From positions 1-32,696 of the forward strand of contig JAJTDE010000050.1 in assembly GCA_021298085.1 (NCBI GenBank): 32,696 nucleotides of DNA, given 5' to 3'. The translations under genes were made by a program, and so were the position numbers. The stretch's first letter is position 1, and each line of letters starts with the position of its first letter. Below are positions 1 to 8,560 of the stretch, piece by piece. The notes under the pieces are model-generated. The model saw only the letters and a list, made by a program, of their open reading frames with translations. It was not told the origin of the DNA and did not search any database. Source of the stretch: Rubrivivax sp. GTDB taxonomy: Bacteria; Pseudomonadota; Gammaproteobacteria; Burkholderiales; Burkholderiaceae_C.

Positions 1-10
1 AGGCGGTCAT
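1..10 (-). CDS. Possible start of the next gene downstream of the SWIM gene (cut by window edge)
   Basis: The stop codon of the SWIM gene overlaps an ATG in the typical ATGA arrangement (complement of 7-10). Only three codons (Met-Thr-Ala) lie in the window, so the product cannot be read. From general knowledge, SWIM proteins of this type often sit in an operon with DUF5691, MoxR-type ATPase, DUF5682 and VWA proteins, so a DUF5691 protein is a reasonable guess. This is an inference from operon habit only. Confidence 0.3.
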
Positions 11-1314
11 GCGGCCCCCCTTTGCCAGATCGGTGGTGCGCCGTCAGCCGCCCAGGCGGTCAAGGGCGTGAAGCGGGCGCCGTCCCATTCACCCGCCAGC
101 TGCAAGGGGTGTCCGCCAACGCGCGCCTGCAGCGCCCAGGCATCGGCGGGCTGGATCGCCAGCGGCAGCGCCCGCCCGTGGGCCACCGCCTGCCAGCCCT
201 GGCGGTGCACCAGCACGGCATCGCGCCAAAGCACCGGGTGCAGCGGCACAAACGGGTTGGCCGCCACGCGGTGCGCGATGCGCTGCCACTCGTACTCGGC
301 GCGGGGCAGCGCGGTGATGCCGACCACGGCCGGCGTGTCGCACAGGGCACGCAGGGGCGCGGCAGACGGGTAGAACACCAGCGACGCGTCGATGTCCACA
401 CCGGGCACCCAGGCCTGCTCGAAGCCCTTCCCCGCGAAGCTGTGGTCCAGCACCAGTGCGCGCCGGCCGCTGGCCTGGCCGTGCAGCCAGACACGCCGCT
501 CGGTGAGCTTGGGCTCGCGCTCGTCCAGCGCGACGGCCAGCACGCTCCAGCGGTCTCCCACCGGGGTGCCGCGGGCCAGTGCGTCGGCGCGGTCCAGCGG
601 CCAGCCGACCAGGGTGCGCAGGTCGGCTTGTTCGGCCTCCGGCAGGGTGCTGCGGTGGGCGAGGCCGTCGCAGGCCAGCTGCAGCATCGCGAGGCGCGCC
701 AGGGTGCGTTCGGGCGCGTCGGCAATGCGGTCGGCGGCGTCACGCACGCGGTGGGCCAAGCCCGGTGCCTGGCCATCCACCAGGCGGGCGGCCATGGTCT
801 GCCAGGCAGCGACGCTGCGGGCATCACAGGCGGCCAAGCCGGCGCCGAGCTGGTCGGCCAGCCAGCGCGACAGGTCTTGCGCGGCCGCGTCGATGCGACG
901 CCAACGCTGGGCCTCGCGGGCGTCGGCCGCGGCTGGGTCCACCGGGGCCTCGGCCTTGGCGGCGGCCCGGGCTTCCTGCTTCTGGGCCTTCTCGGTGCGC
1001 GATGCCAGCCATTCGGCCACCCACGCGGGTGGCGGGCCGCTGCCAAACGCGGCGCCGCCCTGCACCTTCATCAGCAGCAGTGCCAGCCCATGCTTGCAGG
1101 GAAACTTGCGGCTGGGGCAGGTGCAGCGGAAGGCGGGGCCGGAGAGGTCCACCTGCGTCTGATAAGGCTTGCTGCCGCTGCCTTGGCATTCGCCCCAGAC
1201 CGCCGCAGCGTCGGCCCCCCGCAGCGGCCACTTGGCCGGTGACACCAGGCCACGCGCGGCCTTGGCCGAGGCGTCATCCGGCGCCAGTGCGAGTACGGTG
1301 TCGGTGGTCAGCAT
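7..1314 (-). CDS. SWIM zinc-finger family protein
   Basis: A protein of about 435 aa with a SWIM-type zinc finger near residues 62-80, visible as C-T-C followed by C-K-H in the segment FRCTCPSRKFPCKH. SWIM domains (CxCx(n)CxH) bind zinc and are thought to mediate nucleic-acid or protein contacts. The rest is Ala/Arg-rich and helical with no catalytic motif I recognise. I chose the ATG at 1314, which gives MLTTDTV; a TTG at 1338 would add eight residues. The stop overlaps a following ATG at the window edge, so it is probably the first gene of a longer operon. Its substrate or partner cannot be read from the sequence. Confidence 0.85.
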   Translation of the reverse strand: MLTTDTVLALAPDDASAKAARGLVSPAKWPLRGADAAAVWGECQGSGSKPYQTQVDLSGPAFRCTCPSRKFPCKHGLALLLMKVQGGAAFGSGPPPAWVAEWLASRTEKAQKQEARAAAKAEAPVDPAAADAREAQRWRRIDAAAQDLSRWLADQLGAGLAACDARSVAAWQTMAARLVDGQAPGLAHRVRDAADRIADAPERTLARLAMLQLACDGLAHRSTLPEAEQADLRTLVGWPLDRADALARGTPVGDRWSVLAVALDEREPKLTERRVWLHGQASGRRALVLDHSFAGKGFEQAWVPGVDIDASLVFYPSAAPLRALCDTPAVVGITALPRAEYEWQRIAHRVAANPFVPLHPVLWRDAVLVHRQGWQAVAHGRALPLAIQPADAWALQARVGGHPLQLAGEWDGARFTPLTAWAADGAPPIWQRGAA

Positions 1315-1373
1315 CGTCGGGCTGAAGTGTTCTCCCAACGCCAGAGTCTACGGTCAGCGCGACGGGCCCGGGG

Positions 1374-2312
1374 CTATGGCGGCAGCCCCAACATCAGTGC
1401 CAGGTTCTGCACCGCGGCCCCTGCCGCACCCTTGCCCAGGTTGTCGAAGACGGCGGCCAGCAGCACCTGGCCGCGCTCGGGCCGGGTGTACACGGCCAGC
1501 CGCAGGCGGTTGCTGCCGTTCAGGGCCTGCGGGTCCAGCCGTTCGGCGCTGGCGTTGTCGGCCAGGGGCTGGACATCGATGAAGGCCTGGCCGGCATAAC
1601 GGGCCTGCAGCGCCGTGTGCAGGTGCTCGGCGGTCACGCCGGGGCGCATGAGCCGCAGGTGCAGGGCGATGGTCAGCACGATGCCCTGCCGGTAGTGGCC
1701 ATAGGCCGGCACAAACACGGGCGCCTGCGCCAGGCCCGCGTAGGCCTGGATCTCGGGCACGTGCTTGTGGTCCAGGCCCAGGCCATACAGCTGGAAGGCT
1801 GGCGCTTCGTGGGCTGCGGGCCCTTCATGCGCATCCAGCCCGGCGCGGCCGCGCCCTGAATAGCCGGACACCGCGTGGATGGCCAAAGGGTAGTCGGGTG
1901 GCAGCAGGCCGGCGTCCACCAGGGGCCGCAGCAGGGTGATGGCGCCCGTGGGGTAGCAGCCGGGGTTGCTGACGCGGGTGGCGGCCGCGATGCGGCCGGG
2001 TTGCTCCGCGCTCAGCTCCGGCAGGCCATAGACCCAGCCTGGCGCCGTGCGGTGCGCCGAGCTGGCGTCCACGATGCGCACACCGGGCCGCCGCACCAGG
2101 GCGACGGCCTCGCGCGCGGCGGCGTCAGGCAGGCACAGCAGCGCCACGTCGCAGGCGTTGAGCGCCTCCGCGCGGTGGGCCGTGCTCTTGCGGTGCTCAG
2201 GCGGCAGCTGAATCAGGCGCACATCGTCACGCGGGGCCAGCAGCTGGTTCAGCAGCAGACCGGTGGTGCCCTGGTCGCCATCGATGAAGACGATTGGTTT
2301 CATGGTGCTCAT
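1374..2312 (-). CDS. argC: N-acetyl-gamma-glutamyl-phosphate reductase, type 2
   Basis: About 312 aa. The enzyme reduces N-acetylglutamyl phosphate to the semialdehyde with NADPH, the third step of arginine synthesis, in the cytoplasm. The N-terminus carries the nucleotide-binding segment [10 protein letters not shown], and the catalytic cysteine is C119 in SNPGCYPTG. Length and the FIDGDxGTTG start are those of the shorter type 2 ArgC rather than the type 1 enzyme of about 345 aa. Two in-frame ATGs (2312 and 2303) are possible starts; an upstream ATG at 2339 would add a poorly conserved tail. The gene is divergent from a LysR regulator, with about 80 bp between starts, so the regulator may act on it. 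Some Burkholderiales carry a second argC; whether this is the only copy cannot be seen here. Confidence 0.92.
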   Translation of the reverse strand: MSTMKPIVFIDGDQGTTGLLLNQLLAPRDDVRLIQLPPEHRKSTAHRAEALNACDVALLCLPDAAAREAVALVRRPGVRIVDASSAHRTAPGWVYGLPELSAEQPGRIAAATRVSNPGCYPTGAITLLRPLVDAGLLPPDYPLAIHAVSGYSGRGRAGLDAHEGPAAHEAPAFQLYGLGLDHKHVPEIQAYAGLAQAPVFVPAYGHYRQGIVLTIALHLRLMRPGVTAEHLHTALQARYAGQAFIDVQPLADNASAERLDPQALNGSNRLRLAVYTRPERGQVLLAAVFDNLGKGAAGAAVQNLALMLGLPP

Positions 2313-2361
2313 CGTGCCGCCGCTGGAATGTGCAGGCAAGTTGAATCTGACAAACTACGCG

Positions 2362-2376
2362 TTCAGGAAAGCTGAA
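2362..2376. promoter_or_regulatory. Candidate LysR-type operator (perfect palindrome)
   Basis: TTCAGGAAAGCTGAA is a perfect 5-bp inverted repeat with a 5-bp spacer and fits the T-N11-A pattern of LysR boxes. It lies in the short gap between divergent argC and the LysR gene, 14 bp before the regulator's ATG. Position and symmetry suggest the recognition site of the adjacent regulator, controlling its own gene and possibly argC. Confidence 0.5.
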
Positions 2377-2390
2377 TACACAACCTGGCC

Positions 2391-3275
2391 ATGCGCGAAC
2401 TCAACCTCGACCGCCTTCGCACGCTGCTCGCCGTGGCTGACCTCGGCTCCTTCGCGGCGGCCGCCAAGGCGCTGCACCTGGCGCCGCCGACGGTGACGCT
2501 GCACGTGGCGCAGCTGGAAACACGCCTGGGTGCCCGCCTGCTGCACCGCACCGCGGGAGGGGCGACACCCACCGCCGCTGGCAGCCTGCTGATCGACCGC
2601 GCGCGCCGGCTGCTGGCCGAGGCCGACGACCTGCTGCAGGCCGTCCAGCGCCAGATCGTCGCGCGTGGCGGCCGCGTGCGGCTGGGGGCGTCCACCGGCG
2701 CCCTGGCACACCTGTTGCCGCGGGCGCTGGAAAGCCTGGCGGCCACCCACCCGGAGGTCGACGTGCAGGTGGCGGTGCTCACCAGCGAAGAGGCCTTGGA
2801 CCGGCTGGCCACCGGCCGCCTGGACATCGGCGTCGTGGCGCTGCCGCAGCCTGTTCGGCGTGGACTGCGGGTACAGGCCTGGCGGCGCGACCCGGTGCTG
2901 GCCTTCATGCCCGCCGCGTGGCGCCCACCCCGTCAGGTGACACCGGCCTGGCTGGCCGCGCGGCCGCTGATTGCCAACGAAGGTGGCACCCGTCTGGCAC
3001 GGCAGACGGCCGAATGGTTTGCCAAGGCCGGCCAGCGGCCGACGGCGCGCATCGAGCTGAACTTCAACGACGCGATGCGCAGCCTGGTGGCTGCCGGTTA
3101 TGGCGCGGCCTTGCTGCCCCATGAGGCCGGCGCGCCCGCGCCTGACGCGCGCATCGTGACGCGGCCGCTGAAGCCCGCGCTGCACCGGGCCCTGGGCATT
3201 GCCCACCGTGTGCACACCGACGACCACGCCACCGAGGCGGTGTTGGCCGCCTTGCTGGTGCTGCGGGAGCGGTGA
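2391..3275 (+). CDS. LysR family transcriptional regulator
   Basis: 294 aa, the usual LysR length. Residues about 1-60 form the winged helix-turn-helix (LNLDRLRTLLAVADLGSF, followed by AAAKALHLAPPTVTLHVAQLE), and the remainder is a periplasmic-binding-protein-like effector domain. The start MRELNLDRLR is typical of the family. It is divergent from argC and has a LysR-like palindrome just upstream. The inducer cannot be read from the sequence. Other LysR regulators near transporters or amino-acid genes sense amino acids, but linking this one to arginine is only a neighbourhood inference. A run of nine G follows the stop codon (3278-3286). Confidence 0.93.
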   Translation: MRELNLDRLRTLLAVADLGSFAAAAKALHLAPPTVTLHVAQLETRLGARLLHRTAGGATPTAAGSLLIDRARRLLAEADDLLQAVQRQIVARGGRVRLGASTGALAHLLPRALESLAATHPEVDVQVAVLTSEEALDRLATGRLDIGVVALPQPVRRGLRVQAWRRDPVLAFMPAAWRPPRQVTPAWLAARPLIANEGGTRLARQTAEWFAKAGQRPTARIELNFNDAMRSLVAAGYGAALLPHEAGAPAPDARIVTRPLKPALHRALGIAHRVHTDDHATEAVLAALLVLRER

Positions 3276-3355
3276 GCGGGGGGGGGCGGCGCCAGCACCG
3301 CGCCCGAAGTCAACCTGCGCTCCGCGGCGGGTTCGAACTGTGAAGGCGCGCGCGG

Positions 3356-3902
3356 TCACCGCTCCTGCGCACCCTTGCCAGCCAGGATGCGGGGTCGCAG
3401 GGCGTGGATGCGCGTCACCCGGGTGGTGGACTGCTTGGCCGCATTCACGTGAATGACATAGCTCGGGCGGCAGGTCCAGCGCCTGCGGTTCGCGGGGCGG
3501 CCGGATACCGGCCTCGGCGTAGCCCATGGCCTCCGTCAGGTAGGCCTGCAGGACGGGCGCCAGGGCCTCGATGCCAGGGACATCGGTGAACCGCAGCATG
3601 TCAGGGTGCCGGGTGTTCGGGCCCTGGTGTTCCAGCACGCGGTGCGGGTCCTTCAGCAAGGCCGCATCGAAGAAGCTGATGCGCAGGTCATGCCGGAACG
3701 CGCCGAGGATGGCGATGTTGCGCCCCGCGTGCAGGTAGCACGGGTGTCCCCACTTGACCGCTTCCAGCAACCCGACGCCGAGGCACAGTGAGCGCAGCTG
3801 CAGAAGTTCCTGAGACCACCGTTGCGCTGAACAATCTGGCGTAGCGAACCGCTCGCAACGGCCGCACCCCTTGGCGAAGTAGTCTTCGATGGCGGTGATC
3901 AT
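3356..3902 (-). pseudogene. YdeI/OmdA-like (DUF1801) protein, broken by internal deletion
   Basis: The first roughly 145 residues are an intact DUF1801-type start: MITAIEDYFAKGCGRCERF, later VKWGHPCYLHAGRN, then a segment ending LDLPPEL. After that the frame runs into unrelated sequence (CHSRECGQ...). In the neighbouring frame the expected C-terminus is readable: SYVIHVNAAKQSTTRVTR, ending GKGAQER and a stop at 3356. The stretch normally between them, about 20-25 residues ending in GRQR, is missing, and its loss shifted the frame. The junction reads CCGCCCGAGCTATGTC, consistent with deletion across a short CGAGCT repeat. Without correction the open frame continues antisense through the LysR gene, which is not real coding. 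The molecular role of this family is poorly known. Confidence 0.8.
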
Positions 3903-3981
3903 GGTGCGTGAGATTGGCTGTGTCGCTCGCGAGCAGGGATGGTAGCCGGGCCACTCGCCTGGGTGGTCACCCGGCGAGCCT

Positions 3982-5082
3982 TCATCGGACGGCTGCTGCT
4001 TCTGCCTCCTTCAGGCGTTCGTCCAGCGTGGGGTGTGTGGACATCCAGCCCGGTACCTCGCCACCACCCTGGGCGTCCTGGACCTCGCGGAACTTGCGCC
4101 AGACGCTGAGCCAGATGTCCGGCCTCAGCCCCGCCGCAGCCGCAAACTGCCGACCATAGGCGTCGGCCTCGCGCTCATCGTCTCGGCTGTAGTGCAGCGT
4201 CTGCAGACCGCCGACCAGGCTGCCCAGCACCGACGAAAAGTCCCCCACCGCCACGCCGGCCACGGTGAGCAGCCCCGCACCCCGCATCAGGCGCTGCATG
4301 CCGTGACGGTGCACCACATGCCCCAGCTCATGCCCCAGAACGGCCATGATTTCGTCATCGGTCAACGCCTCGGTGAGCCCGTCGAACAGGATGATGTGGC
4401 CGTCGGGCAGTGCCATGGCGTTGAAGCCAGCCTGTATGCCGTCGCGCCTGAACTGCAGCGTGATGGGAACGGGCACCTCCATCGTCCTCGCCACCGCGTG
4501 AAAACGCTCGACGATGCGTTCGCGCCGCTCCTGCTGCACCATCCTCGATTCGGGCCAACGCTGGTCGACATGCTGCATCAGCTGCTTCGACAGGCCTTTC
4601 TCCACCGACCGGGGAATCAAGGGCAGGCTGGCCTGCGCCAACCAGCCGGCACCCACGCGGTCAAACCAGACGATGACAGCGATAGCGCACACCAGCGCCA
4701 CCACTGCCGCCGGCCAGGATGCGATCCAGCGCTGCACCAGGGGCTCGCGCGTCTGCTGCCGGGCCTGGCGCGCCCACTGGCGCGCTTCAGCGCCATGCTG
4801 GGCGTCCAGCCACAGGGTGCTGCCGTCCGGGCCTTGCACTGGGGTGGGGTGTGCCTGCCAGGCCTCGCCGAAGCGGGCCTGCTGCAAGGGCCAGCGTGCC
4901 AGCACCGCCGCTGTGCTGGCGGTGGGCATTGGGTCGGCACCCTCGCTGGCCCGCAGCTCGAGTGAAGGGCCAGCCACCTGCACCACGGTGACACGCCGTG
5001 GCTGGGTACTGAGGCCATCAAACCATCGGCCGGTGGCAGTGGCTGCAGTGGCTGCAATGGGTTCAGAGGATGGGGTCATCAT
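3982..5082 (-). CDS. M48 family metallopeptidase, membrane-anchored
   Basis: 366 aa. The zinc-protease motif HELGH is at residues 251-255, with the third ligand in the EREAD segment (about E303). A hydrophobic helix at about 124-140 should anchor the protein, and a second hydrophobic stretch follows the HELGH helix (about 269-290). M48 peptidases act in membrane or envelope protein quality control. The stop codon of the DUF898 gene lies about 9 bp upstream, so the two are almost certainly co-transcribed; this DUF898-M48 pairing recurs in proteobacteria. The N-terminal 120 residues are variable and may be a partner-binding region. The substrate is unknown. Confidence 0.92.
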   Translation of the reverse strand: MMTPSSEPIAATAATATGRWFDGLSTQPRRVTVVQVAGPSLELRASEGADPMPTASTAAVLARWPLQQARFGEAWQAHPTPVQGPDGSTLWLDAQHGAEARQWARQARQQTREPLVQRWIASWPAAVVALVCAIAVIVWFDRVGAGWLAQASLPLIPRSVEKGLSKQLMQHVDQRWPESRMVQQERRERIVERFHAVARTMEVPVPITLQFRRDGIQAGFNAMALPDGHIILFDGLTEALTDDEIMAVLGHELGHVVHRHGMQRLMRGAGLLTVAGVAVGDFSSVLGSLVGGLQTLHYSRDDEREADAYGRQFAAAAGLRPDIWLSVWRKFREVQDAQGGGEVPGWMSTHPTLDERLKEAEAAAVR

Positions 5083-5091
5083 CTCGGCACC

Positions 5092-6408
5092 TCACCAACC
5101 CAGGTCAAGGCCGAAGCCCTCGGCCGCGGCGTCGCCCGTGGCGCGTCGCTCACCCTGCGTTCGCGCCGGGGCCACAGTGTCCTGGATGGGCACGCTCTCT
5201 GACACCACGCTCAGGCATTCCACCCGGTAGCGTGCGATGGCGACGGCGGCAAAGGGCCAGTAGATGCCCAGGGTGAACAGGGTGAGCAGCGTCTGGCGAA
5301 CGATGATGCCCTGCAGGCGCCGCCCCTGGATCGACGACTCGAAGCGCAGGCGGCTGTCCAGGCGGGTGGCATGCCACACCACCTGCTGCGTGCGGGCGGC
5401 CAGGTAGGGCCAGGCCAGCAACCACATCAGCAGAAAGGCCGATCCCGTCCCCAGTATGGCCACTGGCAAGCCGAAGAGCTTCTTGCCCAGCACCGCCTGC
5501 AGGGTGAAGGCGCCCAGGATCAGCAGCACACCCACGCCCAGGAAGAAGGCCACCCCCAGTGCGTAGATGCCGTAGAAGCTGGCCGCGGTGGGTTGGAAGG
5601 TGAAGCGCCAGGCACCGAAGCGGGCATGGCCGTGTTGCAGCTGCTTCAAGCGCGAATGGGCCCAGGGCATGGCCGGCAGGGAGGCCATCGACAGCCACAG
5701 GGGCCACATGGCGCTGATGTCGACGCTGGGGCCAGCCCGCAGTTGGCTCGTGTAGGCCATGTAGGCCCCGGCCACCGTGCCGGACGTCCAGATCAGCAAC
5801 AAGGGCACACACACCGCATAGACGCGCCACAACGACACGCCGTGGTCAAAGCGCAGCCCGCGCCAACTGGTGTTGCTCAGCCGAAAACGCTGTGCGCTGG
5901 CAAACAGGGCGGGGCCCAGCGCACAGAGCACAACCAGCATGCCCACGCCCGCCCAGAAGCTGAGTTCGAAGGCCCAGCTCCAGCCCAGCACCAGCACCAG
6001 GGCCAGCACCCGCCCGACGAGCACGCGCCAGGGTTCACCGTGGTAATCGAAGCGGTCGTTCAGCAGCACGGTGTGCTGGGCAAACCAGCGCGCCTTGCGC
6101 ACCTTGGCCCACGCCGAGTAGATGCCCAGGGTGAGCAGTGTGAGCAGCAGGTGCACCGCCCAGATGCGGAAGTATTCGGCGCCGGTGCCGTCGAAGCGCA
6201 AGGGCGCACGGTACTGGGGGATCAGGTCCGGGGCGGGCGCGTCTTCCGCCACGCCAGCGGCGCGCATGAGTTCGCTGCGGAGCTCGCCCGGCTCAAGGTG
6301 ACGGTAGAGCCCATCGTCGATGGGACTGGGCACCCATCGCCCCGCCGGCGAGCCGGGGTCACGGTGCGGTTCATCGGGGCTGGACCCTGGGTTGGCTGGT
6401 GCGGCCAT
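5092..6408 (-). CDS. DUF898 (YjgN-like) multi-pass inner-membrane protein
   Basis: About 438 aa. The start ATG at 6408 (MAAPANPGSS) is chosen because a good GGAGAT ribosome site lies just upstream; an earlier frame start at 6504 lacks one. After a Pro-rich N-terminus of about 60 residues, the family signature appears twice: YFRIWAVHLLLTLLTLGIYS followed by AWAKVRKARWF, and later LLTLFTLGIYWPFAAVAIAR. Many hydrophobic helices lie between. The role of the family is unknown. The tight link to the M48 peptidase suggests the two work together, perhaps with the peptidase processing or regulating the channel-like partner, but that is inference. Confidence 0.88.
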   Translation of the reverse strand: MAAPANPGSSPDEPHRDPGSPAGRWVPSPIDDGLYRHLEPGELRSELMRAAGVAEDAPAPDLIPQYRAPLRFDGTGAEYFRIWAVHLLLTLLTLGIYSAWAKVRKARWFAQHTVLLNDRFDYHGEPWRVLVGRVLALVLVLGWSWAFELSFWAGVGMLVVLCALGPALFASAQRFRLSNTSWRGLRFDHGVSLWRVYAVCVPLLLIWTSGTVAGAYMAYTSQLRAGPSVDISAMWPLWLSMASLPAMPWAHSRLKQLQHGHARFGAWRFTFQPTAASFYGIYALGVAFFLGVGVLLILGAFTLQAVLGKKLFGLPVAILGTGSAFLLMWLLAWPYLAARTQQVVWHATRLDSRLRFESSIQGRRLQGIIVRQTLLTLFTLGIYWPFAAVAIARYRVECLSVVSESVPIQDTVAPARTQGERRATGDAAAEGFGLDLGW

Positions 6409-6535
6409 GCCAACATCTCCCTGAAAGACGTTCTTGTGGCGCGCAGCATGCCACAGGCAATGGCCTGAACGGTTTCCCGCAGCCGGGCCACCCCCCCGGA
6501 CCACCCCATCAGGGCCCCCACCGGGTGCCCACCGT

Positions 6536-7330
6536 TCACATCTGCCGGAAGATGTGGTTGAACAGCCGGCTGGCGCGAAGCGTCTCCGCGCGCCCCTTCA
6601 GGTGCACCTCGGCGGTTTCGTGGGCACCGCGCACCACGTGGCTCACACGTTCGAGGTTGACCACCGTCGACCGGTGGATCTGCACAAACTGGGCAGGGTC
6701 CAGCTGGGCCAGCAGGTCCTTCAGCGGCAGGCTGATCAGTGCCTCGGCGTGGCAGTTGTTGTCCTGCCGCCAGGCCACCCGCGTGTAGCGGGTGTCGGAC
6801 TGCAGGTAGTCGATGCGTTCCACGGCGATCAGCCGCACCGTGCTGCCGGTTTGTGCCCGCACCCAGCGCAGCGTGCTGGGCACCCGCTCGCGGGCGATGC
6901 GTTGCGCCAGTTCGCGCAGCAAGGCTTCGTCGTGGCGCACCGGGGCGGCGCTGCCCAGCCGCTCCTGTACCCGTGCCACGGTGTCGGCCAGCCGCGCCGG
7001 CTCCACGGGCTTGACGAGGTAGTCCAGCACACCCTGGGCAAAGGCCTGCACCGCGTACTGCTCGAACGCGGTGACAAAGACGATGTGCGCGCGCCGGCCG
7101 ATGTGGCGTGCCGCTTCGATGCCGCTCATGCCGGGCATCTGCACATCCAGGAAGCACACACGGGGGTGGTGCTGCTCGAATTGTTCAACCGCGTCGCGCC
7201 CGTTGCGTGCGCTGGCCACGATGCGCAGCGACGGCCAGGCCGCGGACAGCATCTCGGCCAGCTCCTCGCGCAACAGTGGCTCGTCGTCGGCGATCAGCGC
7301 GGTGGCGGGTGGGGTCGCCGAGGGGTTCAT
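6536..7330 (-). CDS. LytTR family response regulator
   Basis: 264 aa. The receiver domain occupies residues 10-125 with the acidic pair D15/D16, the phospho-acceptor D62 in FLDVQMPG, T87 and K107. The C-terminal LytTR DNA-binding domain is at about 165-262 (VERIDYLQSDTRYTRV, then QIHRSTVVNLERV). It is the AlgR/LytR-type partner of the sensor kinase immediately upstream; its ATG overlaps the kinase stop codon (ATGA, 7327-7330), indicating translational coupling. LytTR regulators usually control cell envelope, virulence or transport genes. The target here is not visible. Confidence 0.95.
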   Translation of the reverse strand: MNPSATPPATALIADDEPLLREELAEMLSAAWPSLRIVASARNGRDAVEQFEQHHPRVCFLDVQMPGMSGIEAARHIGRRAHIVFVTAFEQYAVQAFAQGVLDYLVKPVEPARLADTVARVQERLGSAAPVRHDEALLRELAQRIARERVPSTLRWVRAQTGSTVRLIAVERIDYLQSDTRYTRVAWRQDNNCHAEALISLPLKDLLAQLDPAQFVQIHRSTVVNLERVSHVVRGAHETAEVHLKGRAETLRASRLFNHIFRQM

Positions 7331-8478
7331 GGGCCGGGTGCCGGGGTGGCGGGCAACTCAAGTGTGGCCACGGTGCCGCGGGTTGGGTGAGGGGCCAGCG
7401 TCAGCGTGGCATCGCCGCCAAAGGCCAGCGCCAGGCGCTCGCGCAGGTTGGCCAGGCCAGTGCCGCCGCGGGTGGTGTCACCCGGACGGCGGCCAGCGGC
7501 GTCGGCCAAGGCCAGGCCGATGCCCGTGTCGGCCACACGCACCTGAACCCGCTCACCGACGCGGCGCACGGTGACGTCGATGCGGCCGCCGTCTTCTGCC
7601 GGGTCGATGCCGTGACGGATGGCGTTTTCCACCAGCGTGAGCACGGCCGCTGCGGGGCACTGCAGCGGCAAGGCGGCCTCGTCGACGTCGATCGAGAACC
7701 GCAGGCGGTCCGGCATGCGCAGGTGCATCACCTCCAGATAGGCCTGCACCAAGGCCCGTTCGTCGGCCAGGCGGTTGGCCTGGCCGTCCAGCCGCGGCAC
7801 GGCGGCGCGCAGGTAGTGGATGAGGCTGTCCAGCACGGCAGACGCCTGTTCGGAACCCGCGCGTCGCACCAGGGTGCGCACATTGGCCAGCGTGTTGAAC
7901 AGGAAGTGCGGCTCCACCTGGGCCTGCAGCAGCTTCATGCGGGCATCCAGTGCGCGGCGCTCCAGCTCGCTGCGCTCCAGCGCAAAGGCCAGTGCCTGCT
8001 CGCGCGCAAAGGCTTCGCGCTGGCGCAGCAGCGTCACCAGCGCGATCCACGGGCCAAACAGCAGCCCCATGAAGGCCAGGATGCTGAAGCCGGTGGAGTA
8101 GCTGGGCCCCAGCGCGTGGATGTTCCAGGTGCCCAGGGTGAGGGCGTAGGCGGCGAATGCCGAGGGCGGGATGACAACCGCCACCGCCAGCAGCTGCGCC
8201 ACCCAGCGTGGCAGGCGCCGCGGCAGCCGGCGTGGCCACTGCTCCAGCACGCCAAAGGCCAGGATGGCCACGCCCGTGACCAACCCGCAGCGCACCAGCC
8301 ACACCTCCAGCCCTGGCTGGGAAGAGGCCGTGCGCATCAGCGCCCACAGCGCGGTGACGATGAGCCACAGCCGGATGCGTGGCCAGGCCACCAGCGCCCG
8401 CCAGCCGCGGCGCAGGGGTGCGGTGCCGGCGAACTCGGCGGCAGGGCTGGCGGCTGACCTCCTGGGCGCGGTGGGCAT
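7327..8478 (-). CDS. Sensor histidine kinase of the LytS/YehU (His_kinase) type
   Basis: About 383 aa from the ATG at 8478; a GTG at 8514 would add 12 residues and neither has a strong ribosome site. Four or more membrane helices fill the first roughly 155 residues (for example LWLIVTALWALM and WVAQLLAVAVVIPPSAF). The phospho-acceptor histidine lies in QAQVEPHFLFNTLANV, the signature of the His_kinase family that pairs with LytTR regulators. The ATPase part shows VENAIRHGID (N box) and VADTGIGLA (G box). There is no separate periplasmic sensor domain, so the membrane block itself probably senses the signal. The gene overlaps the response regulator by 4 bp. Confidence 0.94.
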   Translation of the reverse strand: MPTAPRRSAASPAAEFAGTAPLRRGWRALVAWPRIRLWLIVTALWALMRTASSQPGLEVWLVRCGLVTGVAILAFGVLEQWPRRLPRRLPRWVAQLLAVAVVIPPSAFAAYALTLGTWNIHALGPSYSTGFSILAFMGLLFGPWIALVTLLRQREAFAREQALAFALERSELERRALDARMKLLQAQVEPHFLFNTLANVRTLVRRAGSEQASAVLDSLIHYLRAAVPRLDGQANRLADERALVQAYLEVMHLRMPDRLRFSIDVDEAALPLQCPAAAVLTLVENAIRHGIDPAEDGGRIDVTVRRVGERVQVRVADTGIGLALADAAGRRPGDTTRGGTGLANLRERLALAFGGDATLTLAPHPTRGTVATLELPATPAPGP

Positions 8479-8560
8479 GGCGGAAGTGTCGCGCAGCGAG
8501 GCCAGGCGGTGCACCGGTACGGTGTCTCGTTGACCCGGCTGGCGGCTCGTGTGGCGTGAT

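Noticed and set aside
3329..3338. GGGTTCGAAC, resembling a tRNA T-loop, after the LysR gene
   Set aside because: The flanking bases cannot form the T stem and no acceptor, D or anticodon arm is found upstream.
2355..3902. Long 515-aa minus-strand open frame across LysR and the YdeI-like gene
   Set aside because: Only its first roughly 145 residues resemble a protein family; the rest is antisense to LysR and arises from the deletion frameshift.
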